This document shows positions 1-7,802 of a stretch of 26,118 nt of DNA, piece by piece (position 1 is the stretch's first letter; every line of letters begins with the position of its first letter). The stretch spans positions 1 to 26,118 of the forward strand of contig CAVQTK010000005.1 in assembly GCA_963716455.1 (NCBI GenBank), in the 5' to 3' direction. The stretch is from CAVQTK01 sp963716455 (lineage in GTDB: Bacteria > Pseudomonadota > Gammaproteobacteria > Coxiellales > Coxiellaceae). Made by a program: the position numbers and the translations under genes. The notes under the pieces were generated by a model. It was not told the origin of the DNA and did no database searches. It was given only the letters and a program-made list of their open reading frames with translations.

Positions 1-141
1 AACTACCACAGGCAGCCGAGTATTGACGCACTTGGCTTGTCACCAAGGTCTTTTAACAACTTTTTGCCCGCTTACTAAGCGCTTATCTCCTAAATCAATA
101 TCAAAATTCAGTTCCTGCCCAACACAATCTCCGTTTCCTCC
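1..141 (-). pseudogene. IS4-type transposase N-terminal fragment (decayed, cut by window edge)
   Basis: Reading the minus strand from about 141 down to 1, three frames in turn give pieces that match the DNA-binding N terminus of IS4-type transposases: VGQELNFDIDLGDKRL, then after a frame change DLGDKPSASI, then after another AACGS. In the intact family these run on as a single stretch of the form LGDKRL...DLGDKPSASIPAACGSW. The residues are seen directly; the family call is from memory of the conserved pattern. At least two frameshifts lie in 140 bases, so this copy is dead. It directly follows the 3' end of the broken primase gene, which suggests an insertion sequence landed in or next to that gene. 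The rest of the element, including any terminal repeat, lies outside the window. Confidence 0.65.
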
Positions 142-153
142 TAAAACAAAAAT

Positions 154-1841
154 TTAAATTATATATGAAAATTTATAAGGGTAGGCATGCGGGTCTAATT
201 GGGACACCGCGGTTATAAGTTGTCCAGGGTTTTTCTCATCGGTACAAAATAATCGAATAAGTTCAGAAGATGATAATCTGTCGGTACTTTGAGTTTCAAA
301 AATTTCTTGAATATCTTGCAGTAGTTCAACTCCGATACTTTGTGACTGCTCGTGATCACCTGAAATTAAGGTTGCAGCTGAACGAGATCGCTTCGGCCAT
401 TCTCCACCAGTAACGTCAGCAATGGCGAACAGCGGTTCCCAATTATCTTGAGCTCGATCATTGAGGCTATCAGGTAATTCAGGTCTCGCTTCTTGAACTT
501 TCTCTGCATAATCCTGGACAAACCGAGCGAGTTTTGCGTTCAAAGTTTTAAATAAGTGAACTTCAGCGTGGCGCAACCGCTGAATGTTTTCATGAGGCAA
601 TTTTCGTCGTAACTCTAATGTTATAGCGCGATCCATAATCGTATCTGATAAATAACCAATGCCAGATAATGCTTTCGCTCCCCATACGTTAAAGGCTGTA
701 GGTGTGAAATCATCACCGACTACACGAATAATTTTGGCAGAGTCTCGGGTGTGGCCACAGTTGATAATGCCACGTAATTCTTCATTTTCGCGCATGAATG
801 CGTCGGCCTCGTCGATTAATAGTGTCGGTTGCCAAGCGTCAATTGAGCGAAATAGAGCCGCAGGTGTAATATTGGAAGCTGATAATGGGCGATTTACTAA
901 GCGGCCTAACAAAAATAATAATTGGCTTTTGCCACACCTTTTCTCTGGTGCTGTAATGACGGCCAGTGGAGCAATCAAGATTACATCAATAAACCAAGTC
1001 ATAGCGATCCATAAAGTAGCGGCATAAGTGGTTTCCGGCGAGCAAATAATAAAGCGATTAATGGTGTCACTGATCTCGTTAAGTAAAACATCTGGTTGAA
1101 TAGGTTCATGCCACGGTTCACACTCTGTAAAAGGCGTCCTATTTTCTTTTTGATTAACGGTGCGCGTAGCTTTTACCAAATTGTCTAGGGTGGTAGGGCG
1201 AATGTGCAATTCTTTGGCGGTGGTGATTCTAACTCGGTCATATTCCAATGGTGTGACGCCGCTAATTTTGTGATTGTTTCCTCATCGTTTTCAGTAGGTG
1301 CAGTTGGTAATGGTAAAGGCGCAGGCTTTAGGTGAGGCAGAGATAAAATATCAGTGGCTTTCATAAATGCATTGACTTTGAGCCAGTCCACGCAGTCGCC
1401 GTCTTCTGGTAATTTCAGATTTGGGGCATCAATCTGTTCTACTGGGCAATCGGATTTTTCCAGTTTAGTGCGAACTTGTTGGGCATAGTGCAGCTTCATC
1501 ACATCATTATCTGGCCAGATCAGACATTGACGGCCAGCTAATGGCCCCCAATTGGCATAATCTGCGCTGGTTGCGCTGCTGCTGGTCGCCGCAAAAAATG
1601 GATAATGGCTGTTTTGTTTACTTAAATACCGATTGATAGCATCTGCCGGATATTCTCCCTCCACGATTAAAGTGACAGTTTGCGGATGCTGTGCCAATAA
1701 CTGCAAGCCGTAAAGCGGTTTAGCTTGCGGGTCAAGCGTGGGTGATTTGGCCAGATGATAATGATGATTGCTATCTTGATACGTTGGCCAATCCATTTTT
1801 CGCCGTGATTGAATTTGCTTTTGTATAATTTTTTTGTGTGC
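154..1841 (-). pseudogene. Toprim / DUF3631 primase-helicase of a satellite or phage-like element, frameshifted
   Basis: Two overlapping minus-strand frames form one ancestral gene. The upstream part (1796-1185) carries a Toprim-like region with LIVEGEYPADAINRY and, about 60 residues on, WPDNDVMKLHYAQQV. The downstream part (1248-154) is a DUF3631-type P-loop domain: Walker A-like APEKRCGKSQL (residues 100-110), Walker B LLIDEADA (143-150) and an arginine-bearing SDTIMDRAITLE segment. The join near 1262-1268 is a one-base frameshift: the upstream frame ends in unrelated residues while the downstream frame can be read back as GVTPLEYDRVR, the family's usual linker. A second lesion near 229-235 hides the expected continuation PWTTYNRG. 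At the 5' end a good Shine-Dalgarno (aggagag) precedes an ATG at 1841 in a different frame from the Toprim part, so the N-terminal zinc-binding part seems deleted. The domain pair is typical of replication proteins of phage satellites and integrative elements; here it is very likely inactive. Confidence 0.8.
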
Positions 1842-1856
1842 ATTTTGTCTCTCCTA

Positions 1857-2072
1857 CTAAACCAATTTTCGGCTGCTCTCAATCCGCGCTTGAAGCCATG
1901 CATCAATTTCAGACTCCACCCAACCGACTGCTCTGCCGCCGCCTAAATCAATGGAACGAGGAAACGAACCCTCTGCAATGCGAGCATAAATAGTAGAACG
2001 GGAAAGCCCAGTGCGGCTTTCCACCTGTTTGCGTCGAAGAATCCTCAGCATATTTTGGTTTTCTTTGGTCAT
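1857..2072 (-). CDS. AlpA-family excisionase/transcriptional regulator
   Basis: A 71-residue protein with the AlpA pattern: ILRRKQVESRTGLSRSTIYA forms a MerR/excisionase-like winged helix-turn-helix, followed by a beta-hairpin segment (SFPRSIDLGGGRAVGW) and the closing helix VESEIDAWLQARI. The family binds DNA next to integrase or replication genes of prophages and P4-like satellites and acts as activator or excision factor. The ATG at 2072 has a good Shine-Dalgarno (ggagaca, about 5 bases upstream). It appears intact and lies just upstream of, and in the same orientation as, the broken primase gene. A pair of TTCCGGAA palindromes lies 86-120 bases upstream. Confidence 0.85.
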   Translation of the reverse strand: MTKENQNMLRILRRKQVESRTGLSRSTIYARIAEGSFPRSIDLGGGRAVGWVESEIDAWLQARIESSRKLV

Positions 2073-2157
2073 TACTGTCTCCTATTGGAATTAATACTGA
2101 GGGCATTATTGGTGGAGAATGTTAAGCCATACGAGGTTTGTTGAGCCGAGAAAAACT

Positions 2158-2192
2158 TTCCGGAATGATTGGCGCGTTGTTTCGTTCCGGAA
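2158..2192. repeat. Paired TTCCGGAA palindromes upstream of alpA
   Basis: The 8-base palindrome TTCCGGAA occurs at 2158-2165 and again at 2185-2192, 27 bases centre to centre. With flanking bases the pair reads TTTCCGGAA ... TTCCGGAAA, so the whole unit is also an inverted repeat. It sits upstream of the alpA start at 2072. This is the expected place for a dimer-binding operator or for binding sites of a replication or excision protein. The repeats are seen directly; the role is inferred. Confidence 0.5.
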
Positions 2193-2345
2193 ATTGGTCG
2201 CTAAGAATGAGGGATTGCAAGTAATGGCTGTTTTTTGATTAAACTTGACTGTAAAGTAGGTATTTTATTCGAGAATGTGCAAAAATTGGCTAGATTTTAT
2301 TGGCAGCGACATAAAAATGGCACCTCTAGCAGGATTAACGCAAAA

Positions 2346-2366
2346 TGGTCACTTATCGGGTGACCA
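2346..2366. repeat. Inverted repeat TGGTCAC-7-GTGACCA
   Basis: Perfect 7-base arms TGGTCAC (2346-2352) and GTGACCA (2360-2366) with a 7-base spacer. No T-run follows on either strand, so an operator-type protein-binding site is more likely than a terminator. It lies in the gene-free region between alpA and the membrane-protein gene. Confidence 0.4.
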
Positions 2367-2745
2367 ATCTACCGGAGAGATGTTGAACCACTCGGAAGGA
2401 AAAAAATTAAGGACATCAGATCATAAATTGTCACAGGGCTTTTTCCCGTAACTCTCTTAGCCACATTATCAGGGGTAGAAGCTGAGACTTAAAAAAATCA
2501 ATATTTACTTTCTCCACTGGGATTGGCAAATCGCCTCTATTTGATCCCTCGCTTTAGATACAAGTAGCATGGTGGTTGTATTCATACCCCTGAAATTATA
2601 ACTTATTTATAGGAGCCAAAGGGAAATAGCTTTAGACATACTATACATTAATTGTACATGTTGCCTGAATGCATTAATTAACCAGACTGTATTTAATCCT
2701 TTACTCATTGTGCTATTCATCTCAAATCAGCTTGTGGTGTTAGTC

Positions 2746-2774
2746 TTTGCGGCTATAAAGTTTTATGATATAAG
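2746..2774 (+). promoter_or_regulatory. Possible sigma-70 promoter for the membrane-protein gene
   Basis: TTTGCG (2746-2751), a 17-base spacer and TATAAG (2769-2774) resemble -35 and -10 boxes, about 70 bases upstream of the ATG at 2844. The match is moderate and the background is AT-rich. Confidence 0.35.
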
Positions 2775-2843
2775 AAAAGGCAATTTGGCGATCGTATTAA
2801 TATTATTAATCAGGATGATCAATCTTTCATCAAGAGGTGATGC

Positions 2844-3851
2844 ATGAGTGGCAATTCGAATTTACCAAGTCTAGAAGAAGATGTAATCTTAGAACTTCCA
2901 GGTTCCAAAAAAGTACAATTGAGTGTGCAAGAATATCAAGCTATATATAATCAAATAACCGGTCGTTCTGAAAAAATTACTAAAGAATATAGCCAAGCTT
3001 TTGACATTAATTTTGATGAGATATCACAGCTTCATAAAAAAATAATGCAAGTGCTCCAGTCATATGAGGTAGTCGCAATGAATTATTCGATAATTTTTTA
3101 CCATAAGGGTGAAGAAAAAATTGAAGTTTCTTTGCTTGATAAGTATGACATACATATAAATGAGCCTATAGAATCCATTTTATTTTCTTATAAAGTGTCA
3201 ATTAAACCGAAAAATATTTCGATGCCTAAGTTTAATCAACCCCAGAACTATACCATTTCTGTAAGGTTTATTTCTGGATTAGCTCTTAACGAAGAAATTG
3301 TCAATTTCAGGAAGAAATTACCATATTTTATGACTGCTTTTTCTGACATCGAAAGCGCTGGTTTCAAGATAGAGTATGTTGATTACGTAATTGCACAGAA
3401 TATCAAAAATGTAATAGGTCAATGTATTGCTGGATTTAAGACATTAGATAACATGAAAATTACTTCACTTGCTATTAAGAAATATAGGATGATTCAAATA
3501 GCCATTAAATATATTATTTTTATTATATCTCTAATTTCTCTATTCCATTTTTCTCCCGGCTATCTACAAAATGATCCAGGATTTATAGGAATTTCAAAGC
3601 TTAGTCTTTGGTCTTTTATTTTTCTATTTTTTTCATATAAAGTCGGTAACTTTCTAAGTTTCTTAGCAATCTCTGCGTTACATAGCCTTAAAAACCATTC
3701 TCAAATATTTATAAATAAAGGTGATGAAAAATTGATAGAAAAATCTCGTAAAGAAAGAAAGCTTGCCGTGTTTAAATTTTTTGGTACCATAATAACCAAT
3801 TTAATTATATCAGTTGCTTCAAGTGTTGCATCGGCAATTATTTTGAAGTGA
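2844..3851 (+). CDS. Hypothetical protein with three predicted membrane helices (island cargo)
   Basis: An intact 335-residue protein that I do not recognise. Residues 1-210 are mostly polar, look cytosolic, and have no catalytic motif that I can name. Hydrophobic segments follow at about 217-236, 255-279 and 308-333, with a lysine/arginine-rich loop (about 283-306, KGDEKLIEKSRKERK) between the second and third. The start is supported by aagaggtg just upstream of the ATG. It is convergent with the DUF6387-type gene, and a strong hairpin (3871-3900) separates them. It is more AT-rich than the integrase and primase remnants around it and stands on the opposite strand, as expected for separately acquired cargo. 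It is the only long undamaged reading frame in the element. Small satellites often carry defence or toxin genes at such positions, so a defence role is possible but unproven. Confidence 0.75.
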   Translation: MSGNSNLPSLEEDVILELPGSKKVQLSVQEYQAIYNQITGRSEKITKEYSQAFDINFDEISQLHKKIMQVLQSYEVVAMNYSIIFYHKGEEKIEVSLLDKYDIHINEPIESILFSYKVSIKPKNISMPKFNQPQNYTISVRFISGLALNEEIVNFRKKLPYFMTAFSDIESAGFKIEYVDYVIAQNIKNVIGQCIAGFKTLDNMKITSLAIKKYRMIQIAIKYIIFIISLISLFHFSPGYLQNDPGFIGISKLSLWSFIFLFFSYKVGNFLSFLAISALHSLKNHSQIFINKGDEKLIEKSRKERKLAVFKFFGTIITNLIISVASSVASAIILK

Positions 3852-3870
3852 ACTATTAAACAAATTTAAC

Positions 3871-3900
3871 AAGCATGCAAAATAGCGGTTTTGCATGCTT
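3871..3900. terminator. Hairpin with 12-base arms between convergent genes
   Basis: AAGCATGCAAAA (3871-3882), loop TAGCGG, TTTTGCATGCTT (3889-3900): a perfect 12-base inverted repeat. It lies 20 bases after the stop of the membrane-protein gene. No long T-run follows, but the A-rich and T-rich inner ends and its site between convergent genes suit a bidirectional terminator. Confidence 0.6.
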
Positions 3901-3956
3901 ATCCTCACAATACTAAATTAAAATTCGCGAAAATGTTTTTTATCAACATCCTATCT

Positions 3957-4836
3957 CTATTCCTTATCACTCGCTACTTGTGCAATAAGCATGCGCAAGC
4001 GATTATTATGAACTAAAGAATTGGCGAGCGGTACTGTGGTTTTCCTGACGGTTTCCTCCCCTCCCTCGCCCATCGGGTAAATAGCGTCGGCGATAACGCG
4101 CGAGGGGGATTTTATTGCCGGTTTCAAGTTCCCACATTTTTAAATCAAGGTAAGGTAATACACCGAAGCGTACCCAATCGTAATAGTCTTGTTGACGGTT
4201 GGTTTTGGATAAATGTTCGGTCTTGGATTCGGCGCGGCGGGTGTCCAGATATTGTTTGAAACTTTCTATTAAGATTTTATCGGGAAAATTAAGGTCAACG
4301 ACAACGCTGTCTATTCCTCTGAAACCAAAATCATTCTCATCTTTAGCTTCAACAGTAGCGGAATGATTAAGGGGTTGTTTAATCCAAGGTTCATATTTGT
4401 AAGGTCGAGGGTCAGGTGGATCAGGCTCGAATTGGTTTGCCCAATTTGTAACGTATACAAGTTTTTTAGGGTCAATACCTCTTCTTACATAGTCAAATTC
4501 TTCTAAAGTCATTGGATGTACTGCGGGAGTATGATTGTAGTTTTTGCAGATACTTTCAGCGTCGGGAAAATAGAAAATGAGAGATAATTTGTTTTTACCA
4601 TCGCCTTTAATATCAAATATGGGTGTTTCGCGAATGGCGGAAAATGCTTCGGCAAGCGTGGTTCTAAGAGCTTCTTGTTGAGTTGGTTCAACCTCGGTAT
4701 TCAGCCATTCCATCAGTTTGTTACGAATGGAGAACTGTTCATACCATCCGGCGGCGTCCAGCGTTTTGGCTTTTTTATATTTGTCTAAGTGAAACCATTC
4801 TGGTAACTCTGAAACGTGTTTTATTCTTGAACTCAT
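3957..4836 (-). pseudogene. DUF6387-type integrase-associated protein, C terminus frameshifted
   Basis: The open frame gives 276 residues starting MSSRIKHVSELPEWFHLDKY, the pattern of DUF6387-type proteins found directly downstream of P4-type integrases. Their function is unknown. The last 35 residues of the frame as written are arginine-rich nonsense. Dropping one base from the run of five G (4104-4108, plus strand) restores a family-like tail, SRVIADAIYPMGEGGEETVR, continuing through KTTVPLANSL to a stop at 3957-3959. The ancestral gene therefore ran 4836-3957. Its start overlaps the end of the integrase gene by 4 bases (ATG inside the stop region at 4833-4836), indicating translational coupling. 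Family assignment rests on memory of the N- and C-terminal patterns. Confidence 0.7.
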
Positions 4837-6049
4837 GCATATTCCCTAATAGCGACAGGATTAAAGTTGACGGCGAGTTGGTCTAAATAATCCGCCCAAT
4901 GTTGCATCATTTTTCTTCGTTCGGGTAGATATTCAGCATAATTGTAAGCTGTACGGATGTTGTTGCGTTCGGCATGGGCAAGTTGTCGTTCAATGGCGTC
5001 ACGGTTCCAACCTTGCTCATTGAGTAGGGTAGAGGCCATACTTCGAAAGCCATGGCCTGTCATTTCATCTTTTGCGTAGCCAATGCGTCTTAAGGCGGCT
5101 AATACTGCGTTGTTAGACATGGGGCGGTTTGGGCTTCGCAAACTTGGAAAAACATATTTACCATGAGCCAGTTAGTGCATTAACTTCACGTATAATGGTA
5201 AGAGCTTGATTAGACAATGGCACAATATGAGCTACTCGCATTTTCATTTTTTCAGGTGGAATTCGCCATTCGGCAGTTTCAAAATTAAATTCAGACCATT
5301 CGGCTTGACGTAATTCGCCAGGGCGGACGAAGACTAAGGGAGCAAGTTGTAACGCGCATTTAGTTACTAGATATCCATTATAACCTTTAATGGTGCGTAA
5401 TAAATCGCCAATTGCTTTGGGGTCGATAATGGATGCAAGATGACGCTTTTTAACAGGAGGAATTGCGCCCCGCAGGTCGACGGAGATATCTCGTTCGGCT
5501 CTGCCAGTGGCAATGGCATAACGAAAGATTTGTCCGCAATTTTGATGAGTTCGATGTGCGGTTTCTATCGCGCCTCGATTTTCAATTCGGCGTAGCACTA
5601 GTAATAATTCAGGTGGAGTGATTTCAGAAATTGGCCGTTGGCCTAGCCAGGGAAAAACATCTTTTTCAAGCCGATAGAGAATTTTGCGCCGTGTTCCTCA
5701 GTCCATTTGGAGGAAAACTTAATATGCCATTCCCGCGCGATAGCTTCAAAGGTATTTTCAGGCCCAAGTTTCCTGGCGCGCTTTTTTAATTGTTTGGCCA
5801 TGCCTGGGTCAATGCCGTCGGCTAGCAATTGGCGAGCTTCGTCTCGTTTTCTTCTAGCTTCGGCTAGGGTGACATCTGGGTACATGCCAATAGATAAAGA
5901 CTTCTCTTTATCCGCGAATCGGTATTTGAAATCGCCAATAGTTTGGAACCATTTGGGTGAACAAGCAAAAATAGCCCTTTCCCGTCAGCTATTTTAAACG
6001 ATTTTTCCCGAGATTTTACTTTCCGAATTTGCGTATCCGTGAGTGCCAC
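4833..6049 (-). pseudogene. P4-type tyrosine integrase, broken by at least three frameshifts
   Basis: Four consecutive minus-strand frames make one integrase of about 400 residues. 6049-5864 gives the arm-binding N terminus (VALTDTQIRKVKSREKSF, then ADGKGLFLLVHPNGSK). 5885-5643 gives MYPDVTLAEARRKRDEARQL. 5598-5158 gives the core-binding region and the first catalytic arginine (RPGELRQAEW). 5141-4833 gives GHGFR (His and second Arg), QLAHAERN (second His) and the region of the nucleophilic tyrosine (RTAYNYAEYL). At each join the correct frame can be read across: RFADKEKSLSIG before the second piece, WLGQRPISEITPPELLLVL before the third, and HGKYVFPSLRSPNRPMSN before the fourth. All catalytic residues survive, but no frame contains them together, so the enzyme should be inactive. 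The GTG at 6049 lies 164 bases from the 3' end of ssrA, its presumed target. Confidence 0.88.
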
Positions 6050-6129
6050 TGGAGGTATCCAATTTTCAAGACCAAAAATACCCCGAATAATGCCCCATTT
6101 TTACTGGTTTTAGGAGGTACATAGTGGAC

Positions 6130-6153
6130 ATTACAGGAATAAGATTACAGGAA
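6130..6153. repeat. Tandem 10-base repeats ATTACAGGAA between integrase and ssrA
   Basis: ATTACAGGAA occurs at 6130-6139 and 6144-6153, 14 bases apart start to start, about 60 bases from the tmRNA 3' end. Tyrosine integrases of this class bind short direct repeats (arm sites) beside the crossover core, so arm-type sites are the best guess. The repeat is seen; the role is inferred. Confidence 0.5.
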
Positions 6154-6212
6154 AACATAAGAATTTACAAGGGCTTAAAGACATTATCGGAACACTCAGG
6201 AAGATAAAAATT

Positions 6213-6245
6213 TGGAGGCGGCGGGAATCGAACCCGCGTCCGCTG
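6213..6245. other. Probable attachment site at the 3' end of ssrA
   Basis: The acceptor and T-arm part of tmRNA (reading GGTTCGATTCCCGCC on the minus strand) directly faces the integrase gene. The 3' ends of ssrA and tRNA genes are classic targets of P4-type integrases, which leave the RNA gene intact. I see no second copy of this sequence between 1 and 6200, so the distal attachment site must lie further left or be lost. Confidence 0.55.
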
Positions 6246-6634
6246 ATCCTCTACCTTCAGATCTACATGTTTAGACTCATCTATTATTTAACTGTAACCC
6301 ACCCGATGAGCGGGCTAGGTTAACAGCGAGCTCTTCTTATTTAGTTTTGTGGGTCATGAGCCATGCCTCAAAACGATCTTGTAACTATGACCATTGAAAT
6401 GTCTGCGAACAGACTCCGGTTACACAAGCACTCACCGGTCAATGGGCTGTACCGTTTTTTTAAGACGGTAAAAGTAACGTTTCTTAAGCTGCTGCTAAAG
6501 CTACGTTACCGTTTGCAGCGGTTTTGCCGAAGTATTTTCCAGCTATTGTTTTGCAATTTAAGTTTTACGAGCCTCATTGCTTGCTCGACATGCACCTCAG
6601 GCTTTGCGACCGACGTCGAAGCCTGGTCGCCCCC
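6213..6634 (-). ncRNA. ssrA: tmRNA (transfer-messenger RNA)
   Basis: With SmpB this RNA rescues stalled ribosomes, acting first as an alanyl-tRNA and then as a message for a degradation tag. The 5' end GGGGGCGACC pairs with the 3' end CGCCTCC plus discriminator A; the T-arm GGTTCGATTCC is present. CCA is not encoded and must be added. The tag frame at 6516-6484 reads ANGNVALAAA followed by TAA, starting from a GCA resume codon (GCAAAC, as in other tmRNAs). The length of about 422 bases includes the usual pseudoknot region; for example, CCCGCTCATCGGGTGGGTT near the 3' side is strongly self-complementary. smpB lies upstream on the same strand. The decayed element is integrated at its 3' end. 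Confidence 0.95.
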
Positions 6635-6641
6635 TAAAATA

Positions 6642-6654
6642 ATTATATCACATT
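6642..6654 (-). promoter_or_regulatory. ssrA promoter -10 box
   Basis: On the minus strand a perfect TATAAT (6647-6642) lies seven bases before the mature 5' end at 6634. The -35 region is weak. The position fits direct transcription start at or near the first G of tmRNA. Confidence 0.6.
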
Positions 6655-6765
6655 TTATAAAAAAAATCATGCCATTTAACATTTAAATTCAATTAGTTAG
6701 TTGGTTAATATGGCTTATTTCTTTTTATAATAACACTTATTTTGAAATTTAAAAAGCATTTATAA

Positions 6766-7236
6766 TTAATGTTTTAATAACCGTTGTTTTTCTCGATCCC
6801 ATTCTCGATGCTTGGTGGCTTGGCGTTTATCATAAGTTTTTTTACCCTTAGCCAGGGCAATTTTTGCCTTGATGTGATTATGTTGCCAATGGAGATTTAA
6901 TGCTACTATGGTATAGCCTTCTTGCTCTTTGCCATAACGAAGTTTACTTAGCTCTCTTGCATGGAGCAATAATTTTCGACTACGGAGCGGGTCGGGTTGA
7001 ATATGAGTTGAGGCAGTGGGTAAAGGGGAAATATGTGCGCCAATCAACCACGCTTCTCCCTTCCGCAAGATCACATAGCTTTCTTTTAATTGAGCTCTTC
7101 CGGCGCGTAAACTTTTCACTTCCCAACCTTCTAAAACCAAACCGGCTTCGAAGTAAGTTTCAATAGTATAATCATGAAAAGCCTTCTTGTTGTTGGCAAC
7201 AATCTTTTCCGGAATCGCTTTGGTTTGCTTATTCAT
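6766..7236 (-). CDS. smpB: SsrA-binding protein SmpB
   Basis: A 156-residue protein of normal length. It has the SmpB beta-barrel motifs near the N terminus (VANNKKAFHDYTIETYFEAG, then LEGWEVKSLRAGRAQLKESY), the central LLLHARELSKL, and the lysine-rich C-terminal tail (AKGKKTYDKRQATKHREWDRE) that folds into a helix in the ribosomal A-site channel. SmpB binds the tRNA-like part of tmRNA and is needed for its delivery to stalled ribosomes. It lies just upstream of ssrA on the same strand, the common gammaproteobacterial order, and is divergent from ratA. Confidence 0.97.
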   Translation of the reverse strand: MNKQTKAIPEKIVANNKKAFHDYTIETYFEAGLVLEGWEVKSLRAGRAQLKESYVILRKGEAWLIGAHISPLPTASTHIQPDPLRSRKLLLHARELSKLRYGKEQEGYTIVALNLHWQHNHIKAKIALAKGKKTYDKRQATKHREWDREKQRLLKH

Positions 7237-7370
7237 AATGAACGTTATATTATCAGTTAGTATGGAAAAATCATATCATTGCTGGGAAAAGTCTTTAAGG
7301 TTTGCAGCTCGAAAGTTGAGAGGGCTAAAGTGCATTTGGCATAAAATTTGGTTATTCTGAGTTTTAATTT

Positions 7371-7802
7371 ATGACCATTATTAACAAATTTGCCACCGTA
7401 GCTTATTCAGTTGAGCAAATGTATGCTTTAGTAAATGATATTGAGAAATATTCTCAATTTGTTCCGCATTGTATTTCTAGTCAAGTTTTAGTTCGTAGTG
7501 AAGATGAGGTACGTGCTATGTTAACCTTTTCCGGGGGAGGTATGCACAAATCTTTCACAACACTCAATCGCTTGCAGGCCCACAAAATGATAGAGATCCG
7601 TCTGATAAATGGCCCTTTCCATCATTTAGAGGGTTTTTGGGCGTTTGAAAGTTTAAGTATTAAACAGTGTCGGGTTATTTTAAATTTAGAGTTTGAGCTT
7701 TCTTCTCGTTTGCTGCGGGTAATTTTTGGCCCTGTTTTTCAGCAGATAACGAACATGTTAGTCGATGCCTTTCAAAAACGAGCTGCACAAGTATACCTGT
7801 AA
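7371..7802 (+). CDS. ratA: RatA-like START/SRPBCC-domain protein
   Basis: A 143-residue protein of the RatA/Coq10 (polyketide cyclase-like) family. N-terminal YSVEQMYALVNDIEKYSQFV, then PHC, is the family signature, and the C terminus ends in the usual helix (MLVDAFQKRAAQVY). In E. coli RatA has been described as inhibiting 70S ribosome assembly, and homologues resemble the coenzyme Q-binding Coq10; which role applies here is not decidable from sequence. It is divergent from smpB, as in many relatives. A weak promoter-like TTGAGA-18-CATAAA lies at 7316-7345. ratB, usually next, is displaced by about 3.2 kb. Confidence 0.9.
   Translation: MTIINKFATVAYSVEQMYALVNDIEKYSQFVPHCISSQVLVRSEDEVRAMLTFSGGGMHKSFTTLNRLQAHKMIEIRLINGPFHHLEGFWAFESLSIKQCRVILNLEFELSSRLLRVIFGPVFQQITNMLVDAFQKRAAQVYL

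Larger units (their letters stand above)
2073..2843. other. 771-base stretch without a convincing gene, holding palindromic sites
   Basis: No convincing reading frame is present. The stretch lies between the leftward alpA-primase genes and the rightward membrane-protein gene, so it must hold promoters for both. Visible structure: two copies of the palindrome TTCCGGAA (2158-2165 and 2185-2192), an inverted repeat TGGTCAC/GTGACCA (2346-2366) and a promoter-like sequence at 2746-2774. A minus-strand frame of about 43 codons near 2350-2485 looks faintly protein-like but has no recognisable family and may be a remnant or chance. Confidence 0.55.

Noticed and set aside
659..1027. A 122-codon plus-strand frame
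   Set aside because: It is antisense to the P-loop domain of the DUF3631 protein, which carries clear motifs on the minus strand.
1667..1906. A 79-codon minus-strand gene
   Set aside because: It overlaps the Toprim frame and the end of alpA, and the product looks random. Only its internal ATG at 1841 has a good ribosome binding site, probably the old primase start.
5707..5997. A 96-codon plus-strand frame
   Set aside because: It is antisense to the integrase N-terminal region, whose family residues are plain on the other strand.
6213..6245. A tRNA gene
   Set aside because: The T-arm and acceptor look like tRNA, but no anticodon arm follows; they belong to the tmRNA.
6363..6686. A 107-codon plus-strand frame
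   Set aside because: It lies wholly antisense to, and past the 5' end of, ssrA, which is unmistakable from its ends and tag frame.
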